Origin: Bacteroidota bacterium
GTDB taxonomy: Bacteria > Bacteroidota > Ignavibacteria > Ignavibacteriales > Ignavibacteriaceae
DNA length: 64,000 nt
Assembly: GCA_020161395.1 (NCBI GenBank)
Contig: JAIUOE010000002.1
Coordinates: 372,001 to 436,000, forward strand
Reading direction: 5' to 3'
Shown: one piece after another, positions 9,744 to 18,135 of the stretch
How the letters are laid out: each line of letters opens with the position of its first letter
How positions within the stretch are numbered: the first letter of the stretch is position 1
The notes under the pieces: generated by a model
The model's input: only the letters and a program-made list of their open reading frames with translations
Told to the model about the DNA's origin: nothing
The model's database searches: none
Made by a program: the position numbers and the translations under genes

Positions 9744-10596
9744 AAAAAGAGATTTCCTTTTTTATCTCGCACCGCCGGGATTTTGGCTGTTCATCTTCTT
9801 TTTTATTCCTCTTCTTCTCATTGCAGGATATGCCTTTGCGGTAAAAGATGCATACGGTGGAATAAAGGAAGGATTCACTTTCGAAAATTTCAGTCAGGTG
9901 TTTGAACCCCTTTATCTCGGAGTTTTTGTAAGATCTCTTCTGGTTTCTTTAGGTGTAACTGTCACCACTGTGTTACTCGGGTTTCCTGTCGCATATTACT
10001 TGAGTTTTACACGAAGCAGGTTAAAGTACTTTTTACTTTTTTGCATTACACTTCCGCTGTGGACCAATTTTCTCGTAAAGGTTTATTCGTTTATAATTCT
10101 GCTCGGTGAAAACGGACTTGTAAACAATTTCCTGATCTGGTGCGGACTGGTTGATAAACCCCTGGCTCTGATCAACAATACATTTTCTCTCTACCTGTCA
10201 TTCGTCTATATCAACCTTCCTTTCCTTATAATGCCAGTTTATGCATCACTCGATAAAATAGACCACTCATTTATTGAAGCGTCACAGGACCTCGGGGCGG
10301 GGAGAGTAAAGACTTTCTGGAAGATTATTGTCCCCTGGTCAGCTCCGGGACTTGCAGCCGGAATCGTATTTGTGTTTGTTCCAACTCTCACAAATTTTCT
10401 CGTCCCCGAGTTTCTCGGTGGAATCAACAACTATATGATCGGAAATCTGATCACACAACAGTTCTCTCACTCAAGAAATCTCCCCCTCGGTGCCGCCTTC
10501 AGTTCGATAATTGTTATCCTCGTGGTGATAGTGACCGCCGCCTACCTGAAATATTTCAATCCATATTCAAAAGATGAGGATTCGAATGAACGGTAA
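9733..10596 (+). CDS. potB: Spermidine/putrescine ABC transporter permease
   Basis: Permease with about six membrane helices, 287 residues. The EAA loop that contacts the ATPase is visible as EASQDLGAGRVKTFWKIIVPWSAPG. Translation starts at GTG inside the end of potA and the end overlaps the start of potC-potD by 23 bases, so the three genes are coupled. The N-terminal membrane segment and PotB-type length make it the PotB rather than the PotC partner. Confidence 0.9.
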   Translation: MKTKKRDFLFYLAPPGFWLFIFFFIPLLLIAGYAFAVKDAYGGIKEGFTFENFSQVFEPLYLGVFVRSLLVSLGVTVTTVLLGFPVAYYLSFTRSRLKYFLLFCITLPLWTNFLVKVYSFIILLGENGLVNNFLIWCGLVDKPLALINNTFSLYLSFVYINLPFLIMPVYASLDKIDHSFIEASQDLGAGRVKTFWKIIVPWSAPGLAAGIVFVFVPTLTNFLVPEFLGGINNYMIGNLITQQFSHSRNLPLGAAFSSIIVILVVIVTAAYLKYFNPYSKDEDSNER

Positions 10597-12445
10597 CGCC
10601 GGTGAAGAACGCTTCGAAAAACAGAGCATAAAAGTCTCCAAAGGAACTGTCCTGACTTCATTTGCCATTGGACTCTTCCTTCTCTTTCCCGTGATAATAA
10701 CAATGTTTTTTTCTTTTAACGAGTCAAACAGAATTACATCATGGGAGGGATTCAGTCTGAAGTGGTACCGGAGTGCATTCGAGAATATTTCACTTTGGGC
10801 TGCAATAAAAAACACAGTGATCGTAGCTGTTGCCAACACCTTTTTCTCTACAATTCTTGGAACCCTGGCTGCATACGGGATGGCACGATATAATTTCAAA
10901 TTCAAATCAGTCTTCAGAAATTTCATCTACATCCCTGTAATTCTTCCGGAAGTTATTTTCGGAATGGCTCTTCTGACACTTTTCAACGCGCTGGGTTTGG
11001 GACTTGGGCTCACCACTGTTATTATATCTCACATTTCGTTTTCCGTCTCATTTGTGATTCTGATTGTGGGTGCCCGCCTCGATCACTTCGACTTTAAACT
11101 CGAGGAAGCAAGTCTTGATCTGGGAGCTACTCCCTCCGCAACATTTTTCAAAGTTGTACTCCCTGTCATCTACCCGGGAGTACTCTCGGCAGCAATTTTT
11201 GCTTTCACTTTGAGTGTCGATGATTTTATTATCACTTTTTTTACGGCAGGGACGGGGGCATCCACACTACCCGTAAAAATCTATTCAATGATCAAATTTG
11301 CGATCACTCCCGAGATAAATGCCGTATCAACAATTCTGATCATACTGACCTCCATCGCACTTGTCTCATCATTTTTTCTGCAAAAATCTAATCTGCTCGA
11401 AAAAATCAAACCCCGCTACATAGTTTCCGTTTTTATCATATTTACTCTTGGTATTGCCTCCGTTTCTTTCTGGCTCGGCAACCGTGAGCAGGTGAATGTG
11501 TTCATTTGGACTGAATACATCGATCAAAAAATAATAGATGAATTCGAAGCAAAATATGATATCAAGGTAAACCTCGATTATTACAGCAACAACGAGGAGA
11601 TGCTGTCAAAACTGCAGATGGGATATAACGGATACGATCTCATCTTCCCTTCCGATTATATGGTGGATATCATGTTAAAGAAAGGGATGCTGGGAAAAAT
11701 TGACAAGACAGCAATTCCAAATTATAAATACATCGACCGTTCTTTCAAATCGGGTTATTTCGACCCAAAAGGTGATTTTCACATCCCTTATGCATATGGT
11801 TACATGGGAATTGTTTACAACAGGGAAATGGTGAAAAACCCGCCCGCATCGTGGAGTATCCTTTGGGATGAACGCTTCAAAGGAAAGATCATCATGATGA
11901 ATGACATGAGAGAGGTTTTCTCAGTGGTGTATAATTATCTTGGGATGGACATCGAAAAAAGAAGTGAAGCCGATCTCGAACGGGCTCTTACAATGCTAAA
12001 AAACCAAAAGAGGCTGTTAAAGAAATATGAGAGCAGCGTTGTGCAGGAATATCTCTACTCAGGCGAAGTGTGGCTCGCCCATACCGACCTCGGTACTGCC
12101 CTCAAAATTATGCAAAACGACCCGAAATTCGATTTTATCGCCCCGCTTGAAGGAACCAATATCTTCCTCGACAATATGAGCATCCCGGCTCAGGCACCCA
12201 ACCGGCAGAATGCCCTCAAATTCATAAACTTCCTTCTCGAACCCCGGAACACCGCCCTCAACATCGCAAAAGTTCTCTACCCGATGCCAAATACAGGTGC
12301 TGCCGAATTTCTCCCTGAACAGATAAAAAAGAATTCACTCCTCTTCCCCACTCCCGAACAGATAAAATCATTCACCATGCTGAAAGATCTCGGAGACTTT
12401 AACACAAAACTCGATATTGCCTGGACAAGGCTGATGAATTATTAG
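10574..12445 (+). CDS. potCD: Fused polyamine permease and substrate-binding protein (PotC-PotD)
   Basis: A 623-residue fusion. Residues about 1-275 are a PotC-type permease with an EAA loop (EASLDLGATPSATFFKVVLP). A further membrane helix near residues 281-302 (RYIVSVFIIFTLGIASVSFW) leads into a PotD-like substrate-binding protein (VNVFIWTEYIDQKIIDEFE, GYDLIFPSDYMV, IPYAYGYMGIVYN). The binding protein is therefore tethered to the membrane as part of the permease instead of being a separate lipoprotein. An internal ATG at 10586 is an alternative start. The TAG stop shares bases with the TAA stop of the convergent glycosyltransferase gene. Confidence 0.9.
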   Translation: MRIRMNGNAGEERFEKQSIKVSKGTVLTSFAIGLFLLFPVIITMFFSFNESNRITSWEGFSLKWYRSAFENISLWAAIKNTVIVAVANTFFSTILGTLAAYGMARYNFKFKSVFRNFIYIPVILPEVIFGMALLTLFNALGLGLGLTTVIISHISFSVSFVILIVGARLDHFDFKLEEASLDLGATPSATFFKVVLPVIYPGVLSAAIFAFTLSVDDFIITFFTAGTGASTLPVKIYSMIKFAITPEINAVSTILIILTSIALVSSFFLQKSNLLEKIKPRYIVSVFIIFTLGIASVSFWLGNREQVNVFIWTEYIDQKIIDEFEAKYDIKVNLDYYSNNEEMLSKLQMGYNGYDLIFPSDYMVDIMLKKGMLGKIDKTAIPNYKYIDRSFKSGYFDPKGDFHIPYAYGYMGIVYNREMVKNPPASWSILWDERFKGKIIMMNDMREVFSVVYNYLGMDIEKRSEADLERALTMLKNQKRLLKKYESSVVQEYLYSGEVWLAHTDLGTALKIMQNDPKFDFIAPLEGTNIFLDNMSIPAQAPNRQNALKFINFLLEPRNTALNIAKVLYPMPNTGAAEFLPEQIKKNSLLFPTPEQIKSFTMLKDLGDFNTKLDIAWTRLMNY

Positions 12446-13194
12446 GTTTTCTTCTCTCTCCTCATCTCCCAAATTTTCATATAGGTGAGGAGATTTGTAA
12501 GAGCGTGAAGTATTGAGATTATCAGTCCTTCTACTCCGTCTGTGAAACCGCGGCGGAGGATGTAATGCTGCAGGAAAGCTGCGAGAGGATTGACAATGAA
12601 ATTCAAAGGTGTGGAGCGCTTTGTAAGATAGCTTTCTTCAGCTTCGAGAGTGGAATAATTGTTGATCTTTGCAAAGGTGCTTTTAAGGTCAAAATGGGTG
12701 TAGTGAAGTATATCCTTTGTCAGATAGCCAACCTCGCCGGCAACGACAAATCCTTCATGAACTTTTCGATCAGTAAGTCTGGTGAGGCTTTTTTTGAACA
12801 GCCGAAGCTGAAATCCGGGGTACCAGCCGCACGATTTTATCCATTTCCCGTTAAAAAAAGTCTTGCGGGGGATGTAAAAGCCATCAAACGAGGGGTCTGC
12901 CTGAAGTATGCCAGTGATTTCGTTTTTCAGCTCTTCTGAAACTTCCTCATCAGCATCGAGACTCAGAACCCATTCATTTGTGCAGCTTCTCAAGGCAAAG
13001 TCTTTCTGTTCCGAAAAACCTTTCCATTCATTGTGGATTACTTTTGCTCCCAATCCTTTTGCGATCTCTACAGTCCCGTCCTTGCTTCCTGAATCCACCA
13101 CGATAATTTCATCAGCCCAGGCAACGCTTTTCAGACAACGGGCAATATTTTTTTCTTCGTTGAGGGTAATAATTGAAATGGATATTTTTTGCAA
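12442..13194 (-). CDS. Family 2 glycosyltransferase
   Basis: GT-A fold glycosyltransferase of 250 residues. The start reads ISISIITLNEEKNIARCLKSV, followed by EIIVVDSGSKDGT and the metal-binding region LSLDADEEVS. It resembles WaaE/KdtX-type enzymes that decorate the LPS inner core, but acceptor and sugar cannot be told from sequence. A hydrophobic C-terminal segment may attach it to the inner membrane. It is the last gene of the minus-strand operon that starts with the acyl-CoA mutase, 2 bases after the DCC gene. Confidence 0.87.
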   Translation of the reverse strand: MQKISISIITLNEEKNIARCLKSVAWADEIIVVDSGSKDGTVEIAKGLGAKVIHNEWKGFSEQKDFALRSCTNEWVLSLDADEEVSEELKNEITGILQADPSFDGFYIPRKTFFNGKWIKSCGWYPGFQLRLFKKSLTRLTDRKVHEGFVVAGEVGYLTKDILHYTHFDLKSTFAKINNYSTLEAEESYLTKRSTPLNFIVNPLAAFLQHYILRRGFTDGVEGLIISILHALTNLLTYMKIWEMRREKKT

Positions 13195-13196
13195 GC

Positions 13197-13610
13197 TCAG
13201 CCTAAAAATTTCTTCCGGGTTTCAGGAGTCGGAATTCTGCACGCCTCTTCCCTGCCGAAAAACCTGTATCTGTTTTTCGCTATAAGAGAATAGACTCCGT
13301 TTCTAATAAAAGGGGGAACAATAATGAATATATATAAGATTCCGAAAAAGCCACCCAGTTCTCTCGCCACCCTGAGACCGGCACTTGAACTTGTGTAATG
13401 TTTTTCTCCATTCAGAAGTATAAATGTATCAAAATCCGTCTGTGAGAGTTTTAAATTGGAGAGGGTTTCCTGTCCAAGGTCTGACTGAAGCGATGCAAAC
13501 CGGAATTTATCGTTCTTATCTCTGTCAATTATAAAATTCACCCAAAAATTGCAGAAATTACATACACCATCGAACAGGATTACAAACTTATCTTTTGGGA
13601 GATCAAACAT
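13197..13610 (-). CDS. DCC family protein (DUF393)
   Basis: Small thiol-disulfide-oxidoreductase-like protein, 137 residues. The family signature is complete: DGVCNFCNFWVNFIIDRD, with the CxxC that would be redox active, followed by the usual FRFASLQSDLGQ. It overlaps the upstream CorC-like gene by 8 bases. Members are called DCC/YuxK proteins; their cellular role is poorly defined. Confidence 0.85.
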   Translation of the reverse strand: MFDLPKDKFVILFDGVCNFCNFWVNFIIDRDKNDKFRFASLQSDLGQETLSNLKLSQTDFDTFILLNGEKHYTSSSAGLRVARELGGFFGILYIFIIVPPFIRNGVYSLIAKNRYRFFGREEACRIPTPETRKKFLG

Positions 13611-14826
13611 CTTCTATCTGTGAGAGTTTGATCATTTCGATTCTTCTTGCAGACGACCGGATAATATGAATCCTGAATATACCCGCGGTAACTATCTCAC
13701 CCTGTGCAGGAATATTCCCCGTCTCTGCCATTATGAAACCACCAATCGTATTGTAATCTCCATCCGGAATACCAAGATCAAATTTTTCATTAATGCTGTC
13801 AACTTCAACATCTCCACCAATCAGGTATTCGTTATCCCCCGTCTGACGGCAGACATTCTCTTCAACATCATATTCATCTTTAATCTCACCAAACACTTCC
13901 TCAATCAGGTCTTCTGCAGTCACAATTCCGGCGGTTCCTCCAAATTCATCTATCACGACTGCGATCGAGATTCTTTCCCTAAGAAAATCATTCAGCATAT
14001 CAACGCTTTTTTTCGTCTCGGGAACATTCAGTATCTGACGGACAATTTCAGACAGATACGCCGGCTGTTTAAAGAGGTCGTAGGCAAGTACAAATCCCGT
14101 GATGTTGTCAAGATTGTCTTCGTACACAGGAAGTTTCGAGTAACCCGATTCGATAAATGTTTCAATAACCTCTTCAAGACTGCTGTTTATTTCCACACCC
14201 ACAATTTCGGTCCTGGGTCTCATTGCCTCATTAACCCGCTGATCCTGCATCTCGATCAGTTTCCTGATTGCCTTCCCTTCCTTCTTGTTCACATTTCCGG
14301 CATTCTCTCCTTCCTCTATCAGCAACTGGAGGTCTTCACGACGAACCAGATCAAGAAGTGAATCGGAGGTTGATTTTTTTCGACTTATTAAGAGGGTGAA
14401 ATAACTTGCAAGCTTGACAAGAGGATAGAACACTATGTAAAGACCACGCATCGGAATAGAGAAAACAATTAACATGGTCGTGCTGAGTTCCCTGCCGATG
14501 TATTTTGGGATCAGTTCACCAAAAAACAAGATAACCATGGTGGAAATTATCAGAATCTCAAATTCATTGAAACCAAACCGTTCTGCTAAGAAAATGGTGG
14601 AAATGGAGGCAAAAGTGATATTCGCGATGTTGTTGCCAATCAGAAGTGTGGAAAAGAATTTCTCGGGATTATTGATGAAATAATGTGCAGCCTTCGCACC
14701 CGGATTGTTCTTCCCTGCTTTTATCTCAATTTTGAGCTTGTTGGAGACAATGTATGCCATTTCAGTCCCCGAGAAGAAGGCACTCATCAAAATCAATATT
14801 CCAAGAAGAAGAAGTTGCGTCTCCAT
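13603..14826 (-). CDS. CorC/HlyC-type CNNM-CBS transport protein
   Basis: Hemolysin-family protein of 407 residues in three parts: an N-terminal DUF21/CNNM membrane domain with about four helices, two CBS domains around residues 190-310 (MRPRTEIVGVEINSSLEEV, RISIAVVIDEFGGTAGIVT) and a C-terminal CorC_HlyC domain (DGDYNTIGGFIMAETGNIP). Related proteins are linked to Mg or Co efflux, and in Bacteroidetes to gliding (GldE). Which applies here is unknown. The ATG shares one base with the TGA of the upstream lipoprotein gene (TGATG). Confidence 0.88.
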   Translation of the reverse strand: METQLLLLGILILMSAFFSGTEMAYIVSNKLKIEIKAGKNNPGAKAAHYFINNPEKFFSTLLIGNNIANITFASISTIFLAERFGFNEFEILIISTMVILFFGELIPKYIGRELSTTMLIVFSIPMRGLYIVFYPLVKLASYFTLLISRKKSTSDSLLDLVRREDLQLLIEEGENAGNVNKKEGKAIRKLIEMQDQRVNEAMRPRTEIVGVEINSSLEEVIETFIESGYSKLPVYEDNLDNITGFVLAYDLFKQPAYLSEIVRQILNVPETKKSVDMLNDFLRERISIAVVIDEFGGTAGIVTAEDLIEEVFGEIKDEYDVEENVCRQTGDNEYLIGGDVEVDSINEKFDLGIPDGDYNTIGGFIMAETGNIPAQGEIVTAGIFRIHIIRSSARRIEMIKLSQIEDV

Positions 14827-15335
14827 CAGTATGTTCTCTTTACCTCGATACCGTCAATTCTCCCCTTATAAGTCTCACCTTTGTATCTGATCTCCAGCTT
14901 AAGGTCGATAGCTTTCAAATCCTTCAAGCCGGAAGTGCTGTTCCGCTCTTTTGAGGAAAATCTGAAATTGATAAAACTTGACTTACCCGGTTTCTGAAGT
15001 TTGTCATCCTCGGGGAGGATTAAAAACGGAAACTTTTTTAACTCCTTGCCCTCCGCATATATGATGGCATTCAAACAGACTATACTGTCGATTTCAGGTT
15101 TCTCCCAGGCAGCAAACATCGCATCTCCTGTGAAAAGAAAACCATTGGGACCACCCGGCATCATGTCAATCCAGGCTTCCGCTCTGTCTATCTTGAGAAA
15201 ACCTTGGGTAACTGCATTTTCCACCGTCTTCCCGTTCTCCATCGAATTGCTCTCTTTCTCACAATTGCAGCATCCAGCAATAAAAACCATGGAAAGCAGA
15301 ACCGGCATAAATTTTAAGTTGTGAAGTCTCATCAT
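14826..15335 (-). CDS. Hypothetical lipoprotein
   Basis: A 169-residue protein I do not recognise. The N-terminus is a lipoprotein signal with a lipobox at about residue 21 (VFIAGC), followed directly by another cysteine pair, NC. The rest is soluble and looks mainly beta-stranded. It overlaps the upstream UbiA gene by 4 bases (ATGA) and the downstream CorC-like gene by one, so it is translated as part of that operon. Confidence 0.75.
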   Translation of the reverse strand: MMRLHNLKFMPVLLSMVFIAGCCNCEKESNSMENGKTVENAVTQGFLKIDRAEAWIDMMPGGPNGFLFTGDAMFAAWEKPEIDSIVCLNAIIYAEGKELKKFPFLILPEDDKLQKPGKSSFINFRFSSKERNSTSGLKDLKAIDLKLEIRYKGETYKGRIDGIEVKRTY

Positions 15336-16219
15336 AAAACCTTGTAAACAATCAGAATTGTAGCCGAAAGATATAAAATTGCATTCAGTATTGTAGGAAT
15401 ATCTTTGAATAAAATTTCAATCGTACTCTCCCCTCTGTTATGAAGATAAACGAGATACATGTATCTGTAAATTCCAAACACTACAAATCCGGTTGTATAG
15501 ATCAGTTTTTCGGTTCCAAAAGTTTCAACCGTTCTCTGTGAAACAGTGTAAAGGGTGTAAAAAACAATTACACTTCCCGCAGAAACAGCAGATATCTGAT
15601 CGATGAATCTCCGTGAATAGTTCTCAAGCACCCGTCTGACCGGAACTGAATCCTGATCTTCCGAACTGAGCAGTTCCGACTCCGACATTCTTTTCATCAC
15701 CGCAAGAAACAGGGAAATGAAAAGTGTAATAAGAATCAGCCAGCTTGAAGCCTCAACTCCTATTACCACAGTTCCTGCCCAAACTCTTAATATAAAACCG
15801 CCCGCTATTGAAAAAATATCCAGTAACACAATGTTTTTCAGCTTAAATGAGTAGGCTGTGTTTAGCAGAATGTATAAAATCACTATAATCTGAAACTGGA
15901 AATTCAGTTTTAAGGAGAAAAGAACAACAAGGATACCCAGCCCAAGCAAAACAAAAAGGGCATTTTGAACACTGATTTCACCCGACGGGATCGGTCTGAA
16001 TCTCTTTTTCGGATGCAGCTTGTCCCTGTCCTTGTCGATGATATCATTCAGCACATAGACAATGCTCGAAGCAAAATTAAATGCTACAAATCCGAGAAGT
16101 GAAAGGATCAGGTCATCGGGACTAAAAAGCTTCCGGGAATAGACCAGGGGCACAAACAGGAAAACATTCTTAATCCAGTGTGGTGCCCTGATCAATCTCA
16201 GATATTTTTTGAAAATCAA
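15332..16219 (-). CDS. UbiA-family prenyltransferase, decaprenyl-phosphate phosphoribosyltransferase-like
   Basis: Integral membrane prenyltransferase of 295 residues with about eight helices. The first Asp-rich motif is [23 protein letters not shown], and a later D ([18 protein letters not shown]) stands where the second motif lies. The KRFRPIPSG form and RVWAG block resemble decaprenyl-phosphate 5-phosphoribosyltransferases (arabinan precursor synthesis) more than quinone UbiA enzymes. A cell-envelope sugar role would fit the glycosyltransferase in the same operon, but this is inferred. It overlaps both neighbours by 4 bases. Confidence 0.83.
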   Translation of the reverse strand: MIFKKYLRLIRAPHWIKNVFLFVPLVYSRKLFSPDDLILSLLGFVAFNFASSIVYVLNDIIDKDRDKLHPKKRFRPIPSGEISVQNALFVLLGLGILVVLFSLKLNFQFQIIVILYILLNTAYSFKLKNIVLLDIFSIAGGFILRVWAGTVVIGVEASSWLILITLFISLFLAVMKRMSESELLSSEDQDSVPVRRVLENYSRRFIDQISAVSAGSVIVFYTLYTVSQRTVETFGTEKLIYTTGFVVFGIYRYMYLVYLHNRGESTIEILFKDIPTILNAILYLSATILIVYKVL

Positions 16220-17871
16220 AATACCGCTTCTTCCGTATATATTCCGAATGGTTCTTTTAATACATCTATCATCTCACCGAGTGTAACATAGTTTGCCGCA
16301 GCTTCCACAAACTCGGGCATCAAATTGTTACCGTTTTCGGCGGCATTTTTTATTGCTTCGAGTGATGCTTCAACCCCGGCACTGCTCCTGTGTTGTTTCA
16401 AATCGGCGAGCCGTTCCCTCTGAATCTTTTCCACTTCGGGCGAAATTGTCAGAATGGGAATATCAATTTTCTCGTCAGTTTCAACAAATTCATTCACACC
16501 GACGATTATTTTTTCTTTTTTATCCACTTCTTTTTGATAGGCATAGGCAGCGTCCGCAATCTGTTTTTGGAAGTAACCCGTCTCAATAGCAGGAATTACA
16601 CCGCCAAGTGAATCAATTTCATCAAATATTCTGTTTGCTTCTGCTTCCATTTTGTCAGTCATCGACTCAACCATGTAGCTTCCGGCAAGCGGATCGACAG
16701 AGTTGATTACTCCCGTCTCATAAGCTATCAACTGCTGTGTTCTCAATGCAATTTTTACCGCTTTTTCGCTCGGAAGTGCAAGTGTCTCATCCATGGAATT
16801 GGTATGAAGTGACTGTGTACCACCCAAAACTGCGGCAAGCGCCTGAAATGCAGTTCTTACGATATTGTTTTCAGGCTGTTGTGCAGTGAGTGTACACCCT
16901 GCGGTCTGGGTATGGAACCTCAACCACCAGCTTCTCGGATTTTTTGCACCATATTTTTCCTTCATTCTCTTGGCATATATTCTTCTTGCAGCCCTGAATT
17001 TGGCAATTTCTTCGAAGAAATCAAGGTGTGAATTGAAGAAAAATGATATTCTCGGGGCAAATTCATCAATGTCCATACCTCGTTCCATACAAGCTTCGAT
17101 ATAGGCAAAACCATCGGCAAGAGTATATGCAAGTTCCTGAACAGATGTGGAGCCTGCTTCCCTTATATGATAACCGCTCACAGAAACGGGATTCCATTGC
17201 GGCACTTCATTTGTGCAATACTCGATCATGTCCACAATGATTCGCATTGATGGATGTGGAGGATAAATATATTCCTTTTGTGCTATATACTCTTTCAAAA
17301 TATCATTCTGAAGTGTACCTCTGAGACTCTTAAAATCAACTCCCTGCTTCTGCGCTACTGCGAGATAAAAAGCAAAAATCATTGCAGCAGGTGAATTTAT
17401 AGTCATGGAAGTGGAAACCTTGTCCAAAGGAATTCCCTTAAACAGTATTTCCATATCTTTCAGGGAAGAGATTGAAACTCCGCATATTCCCACTTCCCCT
17501 TCACTGAGAGGTGCATCGGCATCCCAGCCCATAAGTGTTGGAAGATCAAAAGCAACCGAAAGACCCGTCTGACCATTTTTCAATAAATAATGGAATCGCT
17601 CATTTGTATCCTCGGGTGAACCGAATCCGGCAAACTGCCGCATCGTCCACACCTTTCCCCGGTACCCGTTTGGATGAATTCCTCTGGTGTATGGATACTC
17701 ACCGGGAAAACTCAAATCGCGATTGTAGTCAAAATTCTCTATGTCATGCGGACCATAAAGCACCTTAACGGGTTCACCGCTCACTGTGGTGTACTTCAGT
17801 CCCTTGTCTTTCGAACGGGCAACTTTTTGATTGTACTCGTTCAGCTTTTCGTTGTAAATCGAATTACTCAT
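16216..17871 (-). CDS. Acyl-CoA mutase large subunit (methylmalonyl-CoA mutase family)
   Basis: Catalytic TIM-barrel subunit of a coenzyme-B12-dependent acyl-CoA mutase, 551 residues. Family stretches include [49 protein letters not shown] and [19 protein letters not shown]. It lacks the C-terminal B12-binding domain, so it is the split form and needs a small subunit encoded outside this window. In the block that carries the CoA-carboxylate-binding arginine of methylmalonyl-CoA mutase (KEFMVRN) this protein has KEYIAQK, a change also seen in isobutyryl-CoA-type mutases, so the substrate is uncertain. It is first in the operon; a repeat array lies upstream. Confidence 0.88.
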   Translation of the reverse strand: MSNSIYNEKLNEYNQKVARSKDKGLKYTTVSGEPVKVLYGPHDIENFDYNRDLSFPGEYPYTRGIHPNGYRGKVWTMRQFAGFGSPEDTNERFHYLLKNGQTGLSVAFDLPTLMGWDADAPLSEGEVGICGVSISSLKDMEILFKGIPLDKVSTSMTINSPAAMIFAFYLAVAQKQGVDFKSLRGTLQNDILKEYIAQKEYIYPPHPSMRIIVDMIEYCTNEVPQWNPVSVSGYHIREAGSTSVQELAYTLADGFAYIEACMERGMDIDEFAPRISFFFNSHLDFFEEIAKFRAARRIYAKRMKEKYGAKNPRSWWLRFHTQTAGCTLTAQQPENNIVRTAFQALAAVLGGTQSLHTNSMDETLALPSEKAVKIALRTQQLIAYETGVINSVDPLAGSYMVESMTDKMEAEANRIFDEIDSLGGVIPAIETGYFQKQIADAAYAYQKEVDKKEKIIVGVNEFVETDEKIDIPILTISPEVEKIQRERLADLKQHRSSAGVEASLEAIKNAAENGNNLMPEFVEAAANYVTLGEMIDVLKEPFGIYTEEAVF

Positions 17872-17959
17872 ATTGATCTCCTGTTTTTCGTTTCGTTTTT
17901 CTTCCTACTCCCAATTTCAAATTTCAGCCGTCAAGAATTCAATGCATTCAAAATTAATC

Positions 17960-18096
17960 CCCCTGTGGTTAAAACCACAGGCTATTGTATTTTGTGTCCG
18001 TCGATTCATTACCCCTGTGGTTGAAACCACAGGCTATTGTATTTTGTGTTCGTTGATTCATTCCCCCTGTGGTTAAAACCACAGGCTATTGTATTT
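17960..18096. repeat. 52-bp tandem repeat with a palindromic core, about 2.6 copies
   Basis: Three units start at about 17960, 18012 and 18064, a period of exactly 52 bases. Each carries the near-perfect palindrome CCTGTGGTTaaAACCACAGG (9-bp stem; the middle copy has one changed loop base) followed by CTATTGTATTTTGTG. The units lie between the acyl-CoA mutase and mutL genes. The shape resembles REP/BIME elements moved by REP-associated transposases; no transposase is in this window. Confidence 0.85.
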
Positions 18097-18135
18097 GGTA
18101 TGAAAAATCATAACTAATAACTCATACCTAATACC

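Noticed and set aside
12440-12450. Frameshift at the end of potCD
   Set aside because: The overlap of the two convergent stop codons is exact and both proteins end at family-typical positions.
17960-18096. Possible CRISPR array
   Set aside because: The 52-base units are nearly identical over their whole length, with no unique spacers between short repeats, and no cas genes are nearby.
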